From Laceyella tengchongensis (GTDB lineage Bacteria; Bacillota; Bacilli; Thermoactinomycetales; Thermoactinomycetaceae), in assembly GCF_900182735.1 (NCBI RefSeq), contig NZ_FXTU01000011.1, positions 5,075 to 69,074 on the forward strand: 64,000 bases of DNA. The letters run 5' to 3'. The notes below the pieces were generated by a model. It searched no databases. It was not told the origin of the DNA and saw only the letters and a list, made by a program, of their open reading frames with translations. The first letter of the stretch is position 1, and every line of letters starts with the position of its first letter. Positions 8,893 through 17,401 of the stretch are shown piece by piece. Made by a program: the position numbers and the translations under genes.

Positions 8893-9911
8893 GTGAGGCG
8901 TATAAAGCGGCTGGTGTCGATATCGATGCCGGCAATGAAACCGTGGATCGCATCAAAAAGCATGTCGCCCGTACCATGAGGGATGAGGTGCTGGGAGGAT
9001 TGGGCGGGTTTGGCGGCTTGTTTGCCCTCAAATCATACAAGGAGCCAGTACTCGTGGCCGCGACCGATGGTGTAGGTACCAAGTTGAAAGTGGCTTTTGC
9101 GCTCGACCGTCACGATACGATCGGGATCGATTGCGTGGCCATGTGTGTGAATGACTTGGTTGTGCAAGGCGCAGAGCCGCTCTTTTTCCTCGACTACCTG
9201 GCAACGGGAAAATTGGCTCCAGCACAAGCGGAAGCGGTGGTCAAAGGGATCGCCGACGGGTGCGTCGAAGCCGGATGCGCGCTCATCGGCGGTGAGACAG
9301 CGGAGATGCCGGGCATGTACGCCAAGGGCGAGTATGATGTGGCTGGCTTTTGCGTCGGTGTCGTCGAACGCGATCGCGTGTTGACGGGTGCTACCATTCG
9401 CCCTGGGGATGCGTTAATCGGTTTGGCATCCAATGGCTTGCACAGCAATGGCTATTCGCTGGCGCGCAAAGTGTTGTTGGATGATGGCCGCTACCCGTTT
9501 GCGACGAAGGTACCGGGAACCGAGCAAACATTGGGCGAGGCGATGCTAGCTCCGACAAGAATCTATGTGAAAACATTCCTTGAGCTGATGCAACGGTTCC
9601 AGGTCAAGGGTGGTGCCCACATCACCGGCGGCGGGTTGATAGAGAACGTGCCCCGCATGTTGCCTGAAGGATGCCAGGCGCAGCTTGACAAGTCTTCTTG
9701 GGAAGTGCCGGGGATTTTCCGTTGGATCGAGGAAGTGGGCCAAGTGTCTGAAGAAGATATGTTCCGTACCTTTAACATGGGTGTTGGCATGGTTATCGCG
9801 GTGCCAGCCGAGGAAGCGGAAGAAGCGGTACGTGTGGCGCAGGAGCTCGGTGAACGGGCATTTGTTATCGGTCGGGTGGCAGAGGGCCCGCAGGAAGTGA
9901 TCTGGGCATGA
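8889..9911 (+). CDS. purM: Phosphoribosylformylglycinamidine cyclo-ligase
   Basis: PurM closes the imidazole ring, turning FGAM into AIR with ATP. The 340-residue protein has LVAATDGVGTKLKVAF near residue 55, GIDCVAMCVNDLVVQGAEPLFFLDY, GGETAEMPGMY and HITGGGLIENVPRMLP, in family order. ATG 8889 overlaps the purF stop in an ATGA arrangement, and its own stop overlaps purN the same way. Confidence 0.95.
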   Translation: MSEAYKAAGVDIDAGNETVDRIKKHVARTMRDEVLGGLGGFGGLFALKSYKEPVLVAATDGVGTKLKVAFALDRHDTIGIDCVAMCVNDLVVQGAEPLFFLDYLATGKLAPAQAEAVVKGIADGCVEAGCALIGGETAEMPGMYAKGEYDVAGFCVGVVERDRVLTGATIRPGDALIGLASNGLHSNGYSLARKVLLDDGRYPFATKVPGTEQTLGEAMLAPTRIYVKTFLELMQRFQVKGGAHITGGGLIENVPRMLPEGCQAQLDKSSWEVPGIFRWIEEVGQVSEEDMFRTFNMGVGMVIAVPAEEAEEAVRVAQELGERAFVIGRVAEGPQEVIWA

Positions 9912-10498
9912 GCATCGCCGTGTTCGCTTCCGGTAGCGGAAGTAACTTTGAGAGACTGGTGGAGGCTTCGCGAGACCAAAAGTGGCCGGTGCCCATCCGG
10001 TTGTTGGTATGCGACAAGCCGGGGGCGAAGGTGTTGGAGCGGGCCGAGCGGCTGGGCATTCCCGCTGTTTGCGTCAGTCCCAAGACATTTGCTGATAAAG
10101 CGGCTTATGAAACGTTTGTACTCGCTGAACTGCGCAAGCATGGCATCGAGTGGATTGTGTTGGCGGGTTACATGCGGTTGATCGGTTCCACTTTGCTTGA
10201 TGCGTATCCATGGCGAATTGTGAATATCCATCCATCTCTGTTGCCGGCCTTTCCTGGCAAGGATGCGATCGGGCAGGCGTTTGCTTACGGAGTGAAGGTC
10301 TCAGGCGTAAGTGTCCATTTGGTCGATGCGGGGATGGACACTGGACCGCTTCTGGCGCAGGTTCCTGTGTTGCTGGAAGAGGATGATGATTTGGAGAGTT
10401 TTACCACTAAGATTCATCAGGCTGAGCACCGCCTTTACCCGGAAGTGGTTTACCGATGGATTACCGGCGCCATCAAAACGCCGGACATGGAAGGCTAA
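9908..10498 (+). CDS. purN: Phosphoribosylglycinamide formyltransferase
   Basis: PurN transfers a formyl group from 10-formyl-THF to GAR. The 196-residue protein has FASGSGSNFERL at the phosphate loop, VLAGYMRLIG, NIHPSLLPAFPGKDA (catalytic His) and GVSVHLVDAGMDTGP (catalytic Asp). It overlaps the purM stop by four bases. A short 48-base gap separates it from purH. Confidence 0.95.
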   Translation: MSIAVFASGSGSNFERLVEASRDQKWPVPIRLLVCDKPGAKVLERAERLGIPAVCVSPKTFADKAAYETFVLAELRKHGIEWIVLAGYMRLIGSTLLDAYPWRIVNIHPSLLPAFPGKDAIGQAFAYGVKVSGVSVHLVDAGMDTGPLLAQVPVLLEEDDDLESFTTKIHQAEHRLYPEVVYRWITGAIKTPDMEG

Positions 10499-10546
10499 CG
10501 GCCATTTCAAAGACCCTCTGGTATGAGGGATGGGGAGGATTTGCAG

Positions 10547-12091
10547 GTGAGTATTCGTCGCGCGTTGATCAGCGTTTCAGATAAAACCGGGATTGTCTCA
10601 TTCGCCAAACAGTTGGCTGAATTGGGGATCGAAATCATCTCCACCGGAGGTACGCACCGGGTGCTGGAAGAGGCGGGCGTTCCGGTTACGGGCATTTCGG
10701 AAGTGACTCATTTTCCGGAGATCATGGATGGGCGGGTCAAAACGTTGCATCCGAAAATTCATGGCGGACTCTTGGCGATCCGTGATTTGCCTTCGCATAC
10801 CTCTGCGATGGAGGAAAACGGGATTGAAGCGATTGACCTCGTTGTGGTCAATCTATATCCATTCCAGCAGACGATTCAAAAGCCGGGCGTCACAGTGGAA
10901 GAAGCCATTGAAAATATTGATATCGGCGGTCCATCCATGGTTCGTTCCGCCGCCAAGAACCATCAATATGTCACCGTCGTGGTCGATCCCGCGGATTACG
11001 AAGAAGTGATCGCGCAATTGCAAAAGGATGGAAGTACGAGCTTGGAGACACGCCGCCAGTTGGCTGCTAAGGCATTTGGGCACACGGCGGCATACGATGC
11101 GTTGATTGCTAATTATTTCAATGAATTGCTCGGCATCACCTTCCCAGAGCAATTGACTGTCACCTACAACAAACAGCAGGCGTTGCGGTATGGTGAAAAT
11201 CCGCATCAGCAAGCCGCTTTTTACCGCGAACCGCGGGCGGCAGCAGGCACCATCGCCTCCGCCAAGCAATTGCACGGCAAAGAGTTGTCTTATAACAATA
11301 TCAATGATGCCAACGCAGCTTTGGAATTGGTGCGCGAATTCAGCGAACCGGCTGTGGTGGCGGTGAAGCACATGAACCCATGTGGAGTAGGTATCGGCGA
11401 GACCATCTCGGCCGCTTACCAAAAAGCGTATGAAGCCGATCCGGTGTCGATTTTCGGGGGCATTGTGGCGGCTAACCGTCCCATCGACAAAGAGACGGCG
11501 GAACAAATGAAAGGAATTTTCCTTGAAATCATCCTTGCTCCTTCTTTCACACCAGAGGCACTTGAGCTGTTAAGCACGAAAAAGAATTTGCGGTTGCTGG
11601 AATGGGGTGACAGCTCGCTGACTGAACCGGCGGCTGGCCTCAAAGTGCAGACGGTGGGCGGGGGCGCCTTGGTGCAAGAAGCCGATCTGGGGCAAGTGAC
11701 GCAGAAACAGTGTGAGACAGTAACCGAGCGTGCGCCGAGTGAAGAAGAGTGGAAGCAGCTGCTCTTCGCTTGGAAAGTGGTTAAACACGTGAAATCCAAT
11801 GCAATTGTGGTCGCCAAAGATTCCCGCACCTTGGGAGTGGGCGCAGGGCAGATGAATCGTGTCGGTTCGGCAGTGATCGCGCTCAACCAAGCTGGTGACG
11901 AGGCAAAAGGTGCCGTGCTGGCGTCCGATGCCTTTTTCCCGATGAAAGACACGGTAGAACAAGCCGCCAAAGCGGGGATCACGGCGATCATCCAGCCGGG
12001 TGGTTCGATTCGGGATCAAGAGTCGATCGATGAAGCGAACAAACACGGCATCGCCATGGTTTTCACCGGCATGCGCCATTTCAAACACTAA
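10547..12091 (+). CDS. purH: Bifunctional AICAR formyltransferase / IMP cyclohydrolase
   Basis: PurH carries out the last two steps to IMP. The N-terminal MGS-like cyclohydrolase domain (about 1-195) has LISVSDKTG and STGGTHRVLEEAG. The C-terminal transformylase has QALRYGENPHQQAAFY, VAVKHMNPCGVGIG and KSNAIVVAKD. The 514-residue length is usual. An ATG at 10523 is in frame, but GTG 10547 sits 8 bases after GGGGAGG and aligns with the family N-terminus. Confidence 0.93.
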   Translation: MSIRRALISVSDKTGIVSFAKQLAELGIEIISTGGTHRVLEEAGVPVTGISEVTHFPEIMDGRVKTLHPKIHGGLLAIRDLPSHTSAMEENGIEAIDLVVVNLYPFQQTIQKPGVTVEEAIENIDIGGPSMVRSAAKNHQYVTVVVDPADYEEVIAQLQKDGSTSLETRRQLAAKAFGHTAAYDALIANYFNELLGITFPEQLTVTYNKQQALRYGENPHQQAAFYREPRAAAGTIASAKQLHGKELSYNNINDANAALELVREFSEPAVVAVKHMNPCGVGIGETISAAYQKAYEADPVSIFGGIVAANRPIDKETAEQMKGIFLEIILAPSFTPEALELLSTKKNLRLLEWGDSSLTEPAAGLKVQTVGGGALVQEADLGQVTQKQCETVTERAPSEEEWKQLLFAWKVVKHVKSNAIVVAKDSRTLGVGAGQMNRVGSAVIALNQAGDEAKGAVLASDAFFPMKDTVEQAAKAGITAIIQPGGSIRDQESIDEANKHGIAMVFTGMRHFKH

Positions 12092-12166
12092 GAACCTTCT
12101 TGCCATGTATCGAGGGACCCTTCTGATGCGTATACTAAGACAAAAACGCTGACGGAGGGTTACCCT

Positions 12167-12445
12167 ATGCGGATATTTGCTTGGGCCATTGGTTGGATGG
12201 TTATCGCCGTATGTTTGACGGGCATCACATCGTATTTGACATACGACTTTAATCTTCAGATTTGGCAAGCGCATCTGCGCACAGCCAGCGGCATTTTCTT
12301 TATGATCGCGCTGATCGTTGGCGGGGTGTTGACCACTGATGCGGCCTACCGCAGTCGAAAACGGTTTTTTTACCGGGAAGAGTGGTCCTTCATCTGTTTG
12401 CTGGTGACAGTGGGATTGTTCGGATTAAGTTTGATCTTGTCCTGA
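12167..12445 (+). CDS. Small membrane protein between purH and purD
   Basis: This 92-residue protein has three predicted membrane segments: about residues 5-25, 40-58 and 73-91. A charged loop RSRKRFFYREE lies before the last. GACGGAGGGT precedes ATG 12167. I do not recognise the family. It lies in the same direction between purH and purD, which are adjacent in B. subtilis. Only short gaps surround it and no terminator is visible on either side, so it is probably co-transcribed with the purine genes. A role in purine uptake or signalling would be speculation. Confidence 0.8.
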   Translation: MRIFAWAIGWMVIAVCLTGITSYLTYDFNLQIWQAHLRTASGIFFMIALIVGGVLTTDAAYRSRKRFFYREEWSFICLLVTVGLFGLSLILS

Positions 12446-12507
12446 TGCGTTCCCGGCTTTAGATGCGGGGTTCGGGGTTATAAAAGAGAAATGGGAGGGG
12501 ACAAGCA

Positions 12508-13767
12508 ATGCGAATCCTGGTGATCGGCAATGGCGGACGGGAGCACGCCATTGTATGGAAGTTGAAGCAGAGTCCCAAAGTGACGGAGATTTATTGTGCA
12601 CCGGGCAATGGAGGCATTGCCGGACTGGCCACATGCGTGCCGATTGCAGTGGAAGATGTGGACGGCTTGGTCGCTTTCGCGCATGAAAAGCAGGTGGATT
12701 TGACAGTCGTAGGGCCTGAAGTGCCTCTGTTGCTAGGTGTGGTCGATCGGTTTGAACAGGAAGGTCTCAAAGTGTTCGGCCCACGCAAGCAAGCCGCGTT
12801 GATCGAGGGGAGCAAACGGTTTGCGAAAGAATTGATGCAAAAATACCACATTCCCACAGCCGCATTCGCTTCATTCACTGATGAAGAGAAAGCGAAGGCT
12901 TATGTGCGTAAGCAAGGTGCTCCCATCGTGATCAAAGCCGATGGCTTGGCTGCGGGCAAAGGGGTTGTCGTAGCGCAGACGGTGGCCGAGGCAGAACAGG
13001 CGATTGCCGATACGATGGAAGAGAAGGTGTTTGGTGAAGCGGGCAACGAAGTGGTCATTGAGGAGTTTTTAAGCGGGCAGGAAGTTTCGCTGATGGCTTT
13101 CTTAGACGGGAAGACGGTTAAGCCGATGGTGGTCGCGCAAGATCACAAGCCGGTGTATGACCATGACCAAGGGCCGAACACCGGAGGCATGGGCACGTAT
13201 TCACCTGTTCCACAAATCCCGGAAAAAGTGGTGCAACAAGCAATTGACACCATTATTTGGCCGATGCACGAAGCTTTTCGTAATGAAGGGATAGAGTATA
13301 AAGGGGTATTGTATGCTGGTCTGATGATCACCGCGGATGGGCCCAAAGTCATAGAATTCAACGCCCGATTTGGTGATCCGGAAACCCAAGTTGTGTTGCC
13401 GCGGCTTAAGACCGACTTGGTTGAGGTGATGGAAGCGGTCATCGCTGGTAGATTGGACGAGCTATCCCTACAATGGAGTGAGCAGGCTGCCGTCTGTGTG
13501 ATTTTGGCAGCGGGTGGCTATCCCAGCTCATATGAAAAAGGGTTGCCGATTACCGGTTTGGATGAGGTGGAGGAAGACACGATGGTGTTCCACGCCGGAA
13601 CCAAACAGCAAGAAGATAGAGTCGTTACTGCTGGCGGACGCGTGCTGGGCGTGACCGCGACAGGAGCCGATATTGGGAAAGCACGGGAAAAAGCTTATCA
13701 GGAGTTGGCCAAAATTTCTTTCAAGGATATGCATTATCGCACTGATATTGCGGCCAAAGCGTTATAA
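12508..13767 (+). CDS. purD: Phosphoribosylamine-glycine ligase
   Basis: PurD is an ATP-grasp enzyme that couples phosphoribosylamine to glycine, giving GAR. The 419-residue protein begins MRILVIGNGGREHAIVWKL. It contains VVGPEVPLLLGVVD, the ATP-grasp IKADGLAAGKGVVVA, the segment DQGPNTGGMGTYSP and the metal-site EFNARFGDPETQ. GGGAGGGGACAAGCA precedes ATG 12508. It is the last pur gene and is followed within ten bases by a strong terminator. Confidence 0.95.
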   Translation: MRILVIGNGGREHAIVWKLKQSPKVTEIYCAPGNGGIAGLATCVPIAVEDVDGLVAFAHEKQVDLTVVGPEVPLLLGVVDRFEQEGLKVFGPRKQAALIEGSKRFAKELMQKYHIPTAAFASFTDEEKAKAYVRKQGAPIVIKADGLAAGKGVVVAQTVAEAEQAIADTMEEKVFGEAGNEVVIEEFLSGQEVSLMAFLDGKTVKPMVVAQDHKPVYDHDQGPNTGGMGTYSPVPQIPEKVVQQAIDTIIWPMHEAFRNEGIEYKGVLYAGLMITADGPKVIEFNARFGDPETQVVLPRLKTDLVEVMEAVIAGRLDELSLQWSEQAAVCVILAAGGYPSSYEKGLPITGLDEVEEDTMVFHAGTKQQEDRVVTAGGRVLGVTATGADIGKAREKAYQELAKISFKDMHYRTDIAAKAL

Positions 13768-13771
13768 TAAA

Positions 13772-13803
13772 AAGCCGATCACGGATGTGGTCGGCTTCTT
13801 TTG
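13772..13803 (+). terminator. Terminator of the pur operon
   Basis: AAGCCGATCAC (13772-13782) pairs with GTGGTCGGCTT (13787-13797) around a GGAT loop, with one G-T pair, and CTTTT follows. Confidence 0.85.
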
Positions 13804-13813
13804 AAACGGCTTA

Positions 13814-13849
13814 TAAAAAAACGAGCCTAGTCATCCTCTTGGGCTCGTT
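13814..13849 (-). terminator. Reverse-strand terminator for the 13.9-14.3 kb ORFs
   Basis: AACGAGCC (13820-13827) pairs with GGCTCGTT (13842-13849). Read on the reverse strand the stem is followed by a run of seven T. This gives independent support that the reverse-strand gene ending at 13869 is transcribed. Confidence 0.7.
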
Positions 13850-13868
13850 GTTCTTCATCGGTTTTGAG

Positions 13869-14090
13869 TCAACCGATTTTCGTTGTCTCTTTTTCACCTT
13901 GAATGCTGATGCCATTGACGGGGATTTTAAACCACCAACCACCTTGTGATTTCTTTATTGGTTGGTACCCAGCTTTTTTCAAGGAACGAGCAACTGTCCA
14001 GCTAGCAGTGTAAACAGTAGCAAGGTTTGTGGATTCGTCAAATTGAATCACGGTTTCTTTTTCCATTTCGCTAAGAGATATTGCACTCAC
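13869..14090 (-). CDS. Small hypothetical protein
   Basis: This 73-residue ORF contains KETVIQFDESTNLATVYTASWTVARSLKKAGYQPIKKSQGGWWFKIP, a soluble alpha/beta-looking sequence with a patterned core. I do not recognise a named family. AAGGAG lies almost against the GTG start at 14090, and an internal ATG at 14066 is an alternative start. A terminator 20 bases downstream on the same strand supports expression. It points against the flanking pur genes and sits in a gene-poor gap, which suggests acquired DNA. Confidence 0.6.
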   Translation of the reverse strand: MSAISLSEMEKETVIQFDESTNLATVYTASWTVARSLKKAGYQPIKKSQGGWWFKIPVNGISIQGEKETTKIG

Positions 14091-14115
14091 GCTCCTTAAT
14101 GGTGTTGTGTCGTTC

Positions 14116-14307
14116 TTATGTGCCGATCATATGTTCGCATCCTCTTGCAATCATTTTATCATGATCCATTGCATTTGCCACTACTCTCTTCAGGAAAATC
14201 TGTAATTCTTTTTTTCGACGCCATGTTACATGATGTCCTGCTTTTTTCGATAAAAAATGACGAATTTTGTATGCAAGATTGTTAATATTCGATTTTTGTC
14301 GATTCAA
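14116..14307 (-). CDS. Possible small basic protein or gene fragment
   Basis: This 63-residue ORF is rich in Lys and Arg (NLAYKIRHFLSKKAGHHVTWRRKKELQIFLKRVV) and begins with TTG at 14307, with no clear ribosome site. It lies 25 bases upstream of the 13869-14090 ORF on the same strand, so the two could be a unit. I do not recognise it; it may be a remnant of a larger mobile-element or phage gene. Confidence 0.3.
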   Translation of the reverse strand: MNRQKSNINNLAYKIRHFLSKKAGHHVTWRRKKELQIFLKRVVANAMDHDKMIARGCEHMIGT

Positions 14308-15096
14308 TACGCTAACTTGAAGAGACGGTGTCTGAGCAAATATGTTGCAGTTTGCGCTTGTTCAATCAATTGGGCTAAAATTTCATCTAGGGTATAGCGA
14401 ATCGTTGCAAGAAAAAGGTGAACAACTCTTTCAGTTAAGTAAATTTCTAAGTTTGATTCTAAGGCATAGACGAAATTTAATCAACAACCAACTGCACATT
14501 GCGGGTTGACAGATGGTAAATTGGCTTGAAGTTGTCACCTTTTGGCTCATTTTGCGTGCGGCCTTAGCCGTGAACGACGAACGGCGAATCGGGACTAGAT
14601 CCCGCACCCCCTCCGACTAATTGGTTTCATGGCATCCGCCAGCGTAATAACTTTTGGCAGTGACTTAAGCGCATCGGCGTGTATTGCCTTGTGCACCTAT
14701 TTGACGTTATGAAACGGCCATCCGGGTGATGGGCATTGCATGAGGTTTAATCGGATGGCACGGGAGTGTTGTCTTTAGTCAGTGCTGGTTCATGGTGTTT
14801 GGAGCACAAGTCCATTCCTCCACTACGATTTGTGCGAAATATGGGAGGGAGGAGAAGATGGATGTCGAAAGTAATCCAATAATCTGAAAATATCTAGATC
14901 TGAACCAACTTTCTACGTGGTATTCTTGGAAACTATTATACAAAAAAGTCTGAATATAGGCAAGGGATTTGTATTCGTTTTTTTATATTTTTATTCTACT
15001 TGTATATTGAATGCTTGTGTCAAGGCGGTTTGACAGGGAAATCGTTGCTTCACAAATAAATGTTTGTCGATCTCCCTGTGCGCAAACTTCGACAAG
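14308..15096. other. Gene-poor gap with inverted repeats
   Basis: No supported gene is seen in about 790 bases. The stretch from 14880 to 15030 is AT-rich, unlike the flanks. Two inverted repeats stand out. GCCATCCG (14717-14724) pairs with CGGATGGC (14752-14759). ACAGGGAAATCG (15033-15044) pairs with CGATCTCCCTGT (15068-15079) with one mismatch. The part from about 14560 to 14780 has a composition like decayed coding or structured RNA, but no known RNA family is recognisable. Confidence 0.4.
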
Positions 15097-15105
15097 TGAG
15101 CGATT

Positions 15106-15297
15106 TTACGTTGTTCGTTTGTTTAACATATCTAACATCGGACAATAGCGGGTGATTCCTTCTGCTACTTTTAGCGCTGATATAAGCGCGATCATGTAGG
15201 GGAAGTTTCGCCGGCCCTTGACCGCGCACCAAGTTAGTCCGAGCAGCCCGCAGGTGATGCGGATAATGGCGTCAATGGTGCCCACGTTTTGCTTCAT
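15106..15297 (-). CDS. DUF2892 (YgaP-type membrane domain) protein
   Basis: This 63-residue protein opens MKQNVGTIDAIIRITCGLLGL, the signature of the DUF2892 family, and ends with GITRYCPMLDML, the usual Cys-Pro motif. Two hydrophobic segments form a hairpin in the membrane. Function is unknown; in some members the domain is fused to rhodanese. AAAGGAGGAAGTCGG lies upstream. TTG 15300 or ATG 15297 are both possible starts, and ATG was chosen. Confidence 0.8.
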   Translation of the reverse strand: MKQNVGTIDAIIRITCGLLGLTWCAVKGRRNFPYMIALISALKVAEGITRYCPMLDMLNKRTT

Positions 15298-15431
15298 CAA
15301 CCGACTTCCTCCTTTCGCTTTTCCGTAGCTTGGGAGTTAGTTTGCTACCTTGCCGATGTTTCTATGCGACTGGGGATTGCCATGTTTTGACTGGATGGGG
15401 ACGGATTTGCACATCAAAGGAGGTTATCATT

Positions 15432-17195
15432 GTGATCACAAGAACAATGGCCGAGCATCAAAACCTGTTGGATGTGGTGATGGGCCGCAAAGCCCCTTCT
15501 CGCATTATTCGCGGGGGCCAAATTCTCAATGTGCATACGGGAAGGCTGGAGGAGAAAGACATTGCCTTGGCCGGACGCTGGATTGCATATGTCGGGCAAC
15601 TGGAAGAAAGCGGGCTGTTGTTGGAGGGAGCGGGTTGCGAAGATGATGTGTCAGGCTGCGTGTTGGTTCCGGGGTATATAGAGCCGCACGCTCATCCGTG
15701 CCAGATTTATCAGCCGTTGACGTTGGCGTCCCATGTTGTCCAACGCGGGACGACGACGATGGTTTGTGATACGCTTCCTTTCTTCATGCAATTAGAAGCG
15801 TTTGAGTTGTTAACTTTGTTTGATGGGTTGCAATCTTCTCCGGTAAAACTCTTGTGGTGGGGACGGCTCGATTCGCAAACCCACCTGAGCGAGGCGGAAT
15901 CGGCAAAGCTGTTCTCCATGGAGCGGATGCAGTCGATCTTGCGTTTACCTCATGTTGCACAAGCAGGGGAGTTGTCGGATTGGATGCCGCTGTTGGCTGG
16001 GGACAAAGAGAAAAACGCATGTCTGCTTGACGCTTGGGGTCGGGGTAAGCGTATCGAAGGGCATGCGCCGGGTGCTTCAACCCGTACGCTTTCCCGCTTA
16101 GCCGCGTTGGGGGTGACAGGTGATCATGAAAGCATCACCCCCGAGGAGGTTTGGCGCCGGCTGGAATTAGGATACATGGTTACTTTGCGCCACAGTTCCA
16201 TTCGGCCCGACCTGCCTGAGTTGCTGGCGGGCTTGTTGGCGCATGGCGACGTTCCTTGGCACCGGTTGATGATGACTACGGATGGAGCTACCCCGCCCTA
16301 TTTGGCTGAAGGGTTCACTGATTATCTGCTAAAGTTGGCTTTGGAGCAAGGTGTTGATCCTGTTCAAGCGTACAGAATGGTCACTGTCAACCCGGCTGTG
16401 TATTACCGTCTGGACGAACGGTTGGGCAGTATCTCCCCAGGACGCTTGGCGGATATCAATGTGCTCGCCTCTTTGGACGTGCCGACACCGATCAAGGTGT
16501 TAAACGAAGGGGAGTGGGTGGATTCGTCATTCCCACTGGGAACTGAGCCACCGGTGCTTCCAGCGGGCTACCGCGCATGGGGAGGGCGGTTTCAGTTGAC
16601 GCCGGATGAGTGGCGGGTTCCGCACACAGAAGAGGGAACGGTTCCTGTCATAAACTTGCTTAATGCCGTGATAACCAAATTAACGATGGAGGCAGCCCCT
16701 TCTCCCGTCGGCTCCCGCTTGGTTCCTGAAGAGGATGACCGGTTGGCCGTATTCTTGGTTGATCGCAATGGAAATTGGAAGACTGGCGCCTATTTACGCG
16801 GGTTTGCGCAAGGGATTGACGGACTTGCTTCCAGCTACACCTGCACTCACGACTTGCTAGTGATCGGCCAGGATGCCGAAGCGATGGCGCAGGCGGCCAA
16901 TTATGTGATAGCGCAAAACGGGGGCATTTATTGGCTGCAAGGGGGAGAAGAACGGTTTTATTTGCCGTTGCCCATTTTGGGGACGATGAGCGATCTTGAC
17001 TTGGAAGAGCTGATCCCACAGTGCCAAGCATTGGCAGAACGGCTTCGGGAGGCCGGCTATACCCACCTCGACCCCATCTACACCCTGCAATTCCTCACAT
17101 CTACCCATCTGCCCCAAGTGCGTTTAACGAACGCGGGCGTAATGAGCGTGAAGAAAAACAAAATCATCACCCCCTCGCTTGGGAGGAATGAGTAA
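15432..17195 (+). CDS. YerA-type adenine deaminase / amidohydrolase
   Basis: This amidohydrolase-superfamily protein is predicted to deaminate adenine to hypoxanthine in purine salvage. The 587-residue sequence has VMGRKAPSRIIRGGQILNVHTGR, then the metal-binding motif VPGYIEPHAHP near residues 80-90, GTTTMVCDT, TTDGATPPYL (metal Asp) and SISPGRLADINVL. HAHP preceded by PGYIEP resembles B. subtilis YerA, which lies next to purD; that location is kept here. GTG 15432 follows AAAGGAGG by 7 bases; the frame opens earlier at 15330 without such a site. Activity on adenine is inferred. Confidence 0.8.
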   Translation: MITRTMAEHQNLLDVVMGRKAPSRIIRGGQILNVHTGRLEEKDIALAGRWIAYVGQLEESGLLLEGAGCEDDVSGCVLVPGYIEPHAHPCQIYQPLTLASHVVQRGTTTMVCDTLPFFMQLEAFELLTLFDGLQSSPVKLLWWGRLDSQTHLSEAESAKLFSMERMQSILRLPHVAQAGELSDWMPLLAGDKEKNACLLDAWGRGKRIEGHAPGASTRTLSRLAALGVTGDHESITPEEVWRRLELGYMVTLRHSSIRPDLPELLAGLLAHGDVPWHRLMMTTDGATPPYLAEGFTDYLLKLALEQGVDPVQAYRMVTVNPAVYYRLDERLGSISPGRLADINVLASLDVPTPIKVLNEGEWVDSSFPLGTEPPVLPAGYRAWGGRFQLTPDEWRVPHTEEGTVPVINLLNAVITKLTMEAAPSPVGSRLVPEEDDRLAVFLVDRNGNWKTGAYLRGFAQGIDGLASSYTCTHDLLVIGQDAEAMAQAANYVIAQNGGIYWLQGGEERFYLPLPILGTMSDLDLEELIPQCQALAERLREAGYTHLDPIYTLQFLTSTHLPQVRLTNAGVMSVKKNKIITPSLGRNE

Positions 17196-17354
17196 ATGCG
17201 GCGCGCAAGGCAGATTATTGCCATGGGTGGAGGCGGGTTCTCCATGGAGCCGAGGAATCCTTTGTTAGACCGGGTGGAACGAGTTGATGGGGAAGTAAGG
17301 GAAACGGTGGTGGTGCCCCGTTTTTTGGGAAGTGGAGGAGACTCCGCCAGTTAA
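17196..17354 (+). pseudogene. Truncated dipeptidase E (peptidase S51) remnant
   Basis: Directly after the deaminase stop, ATG 17196 has GGGAGG 9 bases upstream. It opens a 52-codon frame, RQIIAMGGGGFSMEPRNPLLDR, which is the usual N-terminus of dipeptidase E-like proteins. After about 27 residues the similarity ends and the frame closes at 17352-17354. The Ser-His-Glu catalytic part (about 200 residues) is missing. The ribosome site and start are intact, so a short peptide may still be made. Confidence 0.6.
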
Positions 17355-17401
17355 CGGAGTCTGGCTGATCGATAAGCTACGGCGGCGCCATGTTAGGCGG
17401 A

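Noticed and set aside
14590..14604. T-arm-like hairpin CGGGACTAGATCCCG, possible tRNA or tmRNA fragment
   Set aside because: The loop is five bases and lacks the TTCRA pattern; no acceptor or anticodon arm is found around it.
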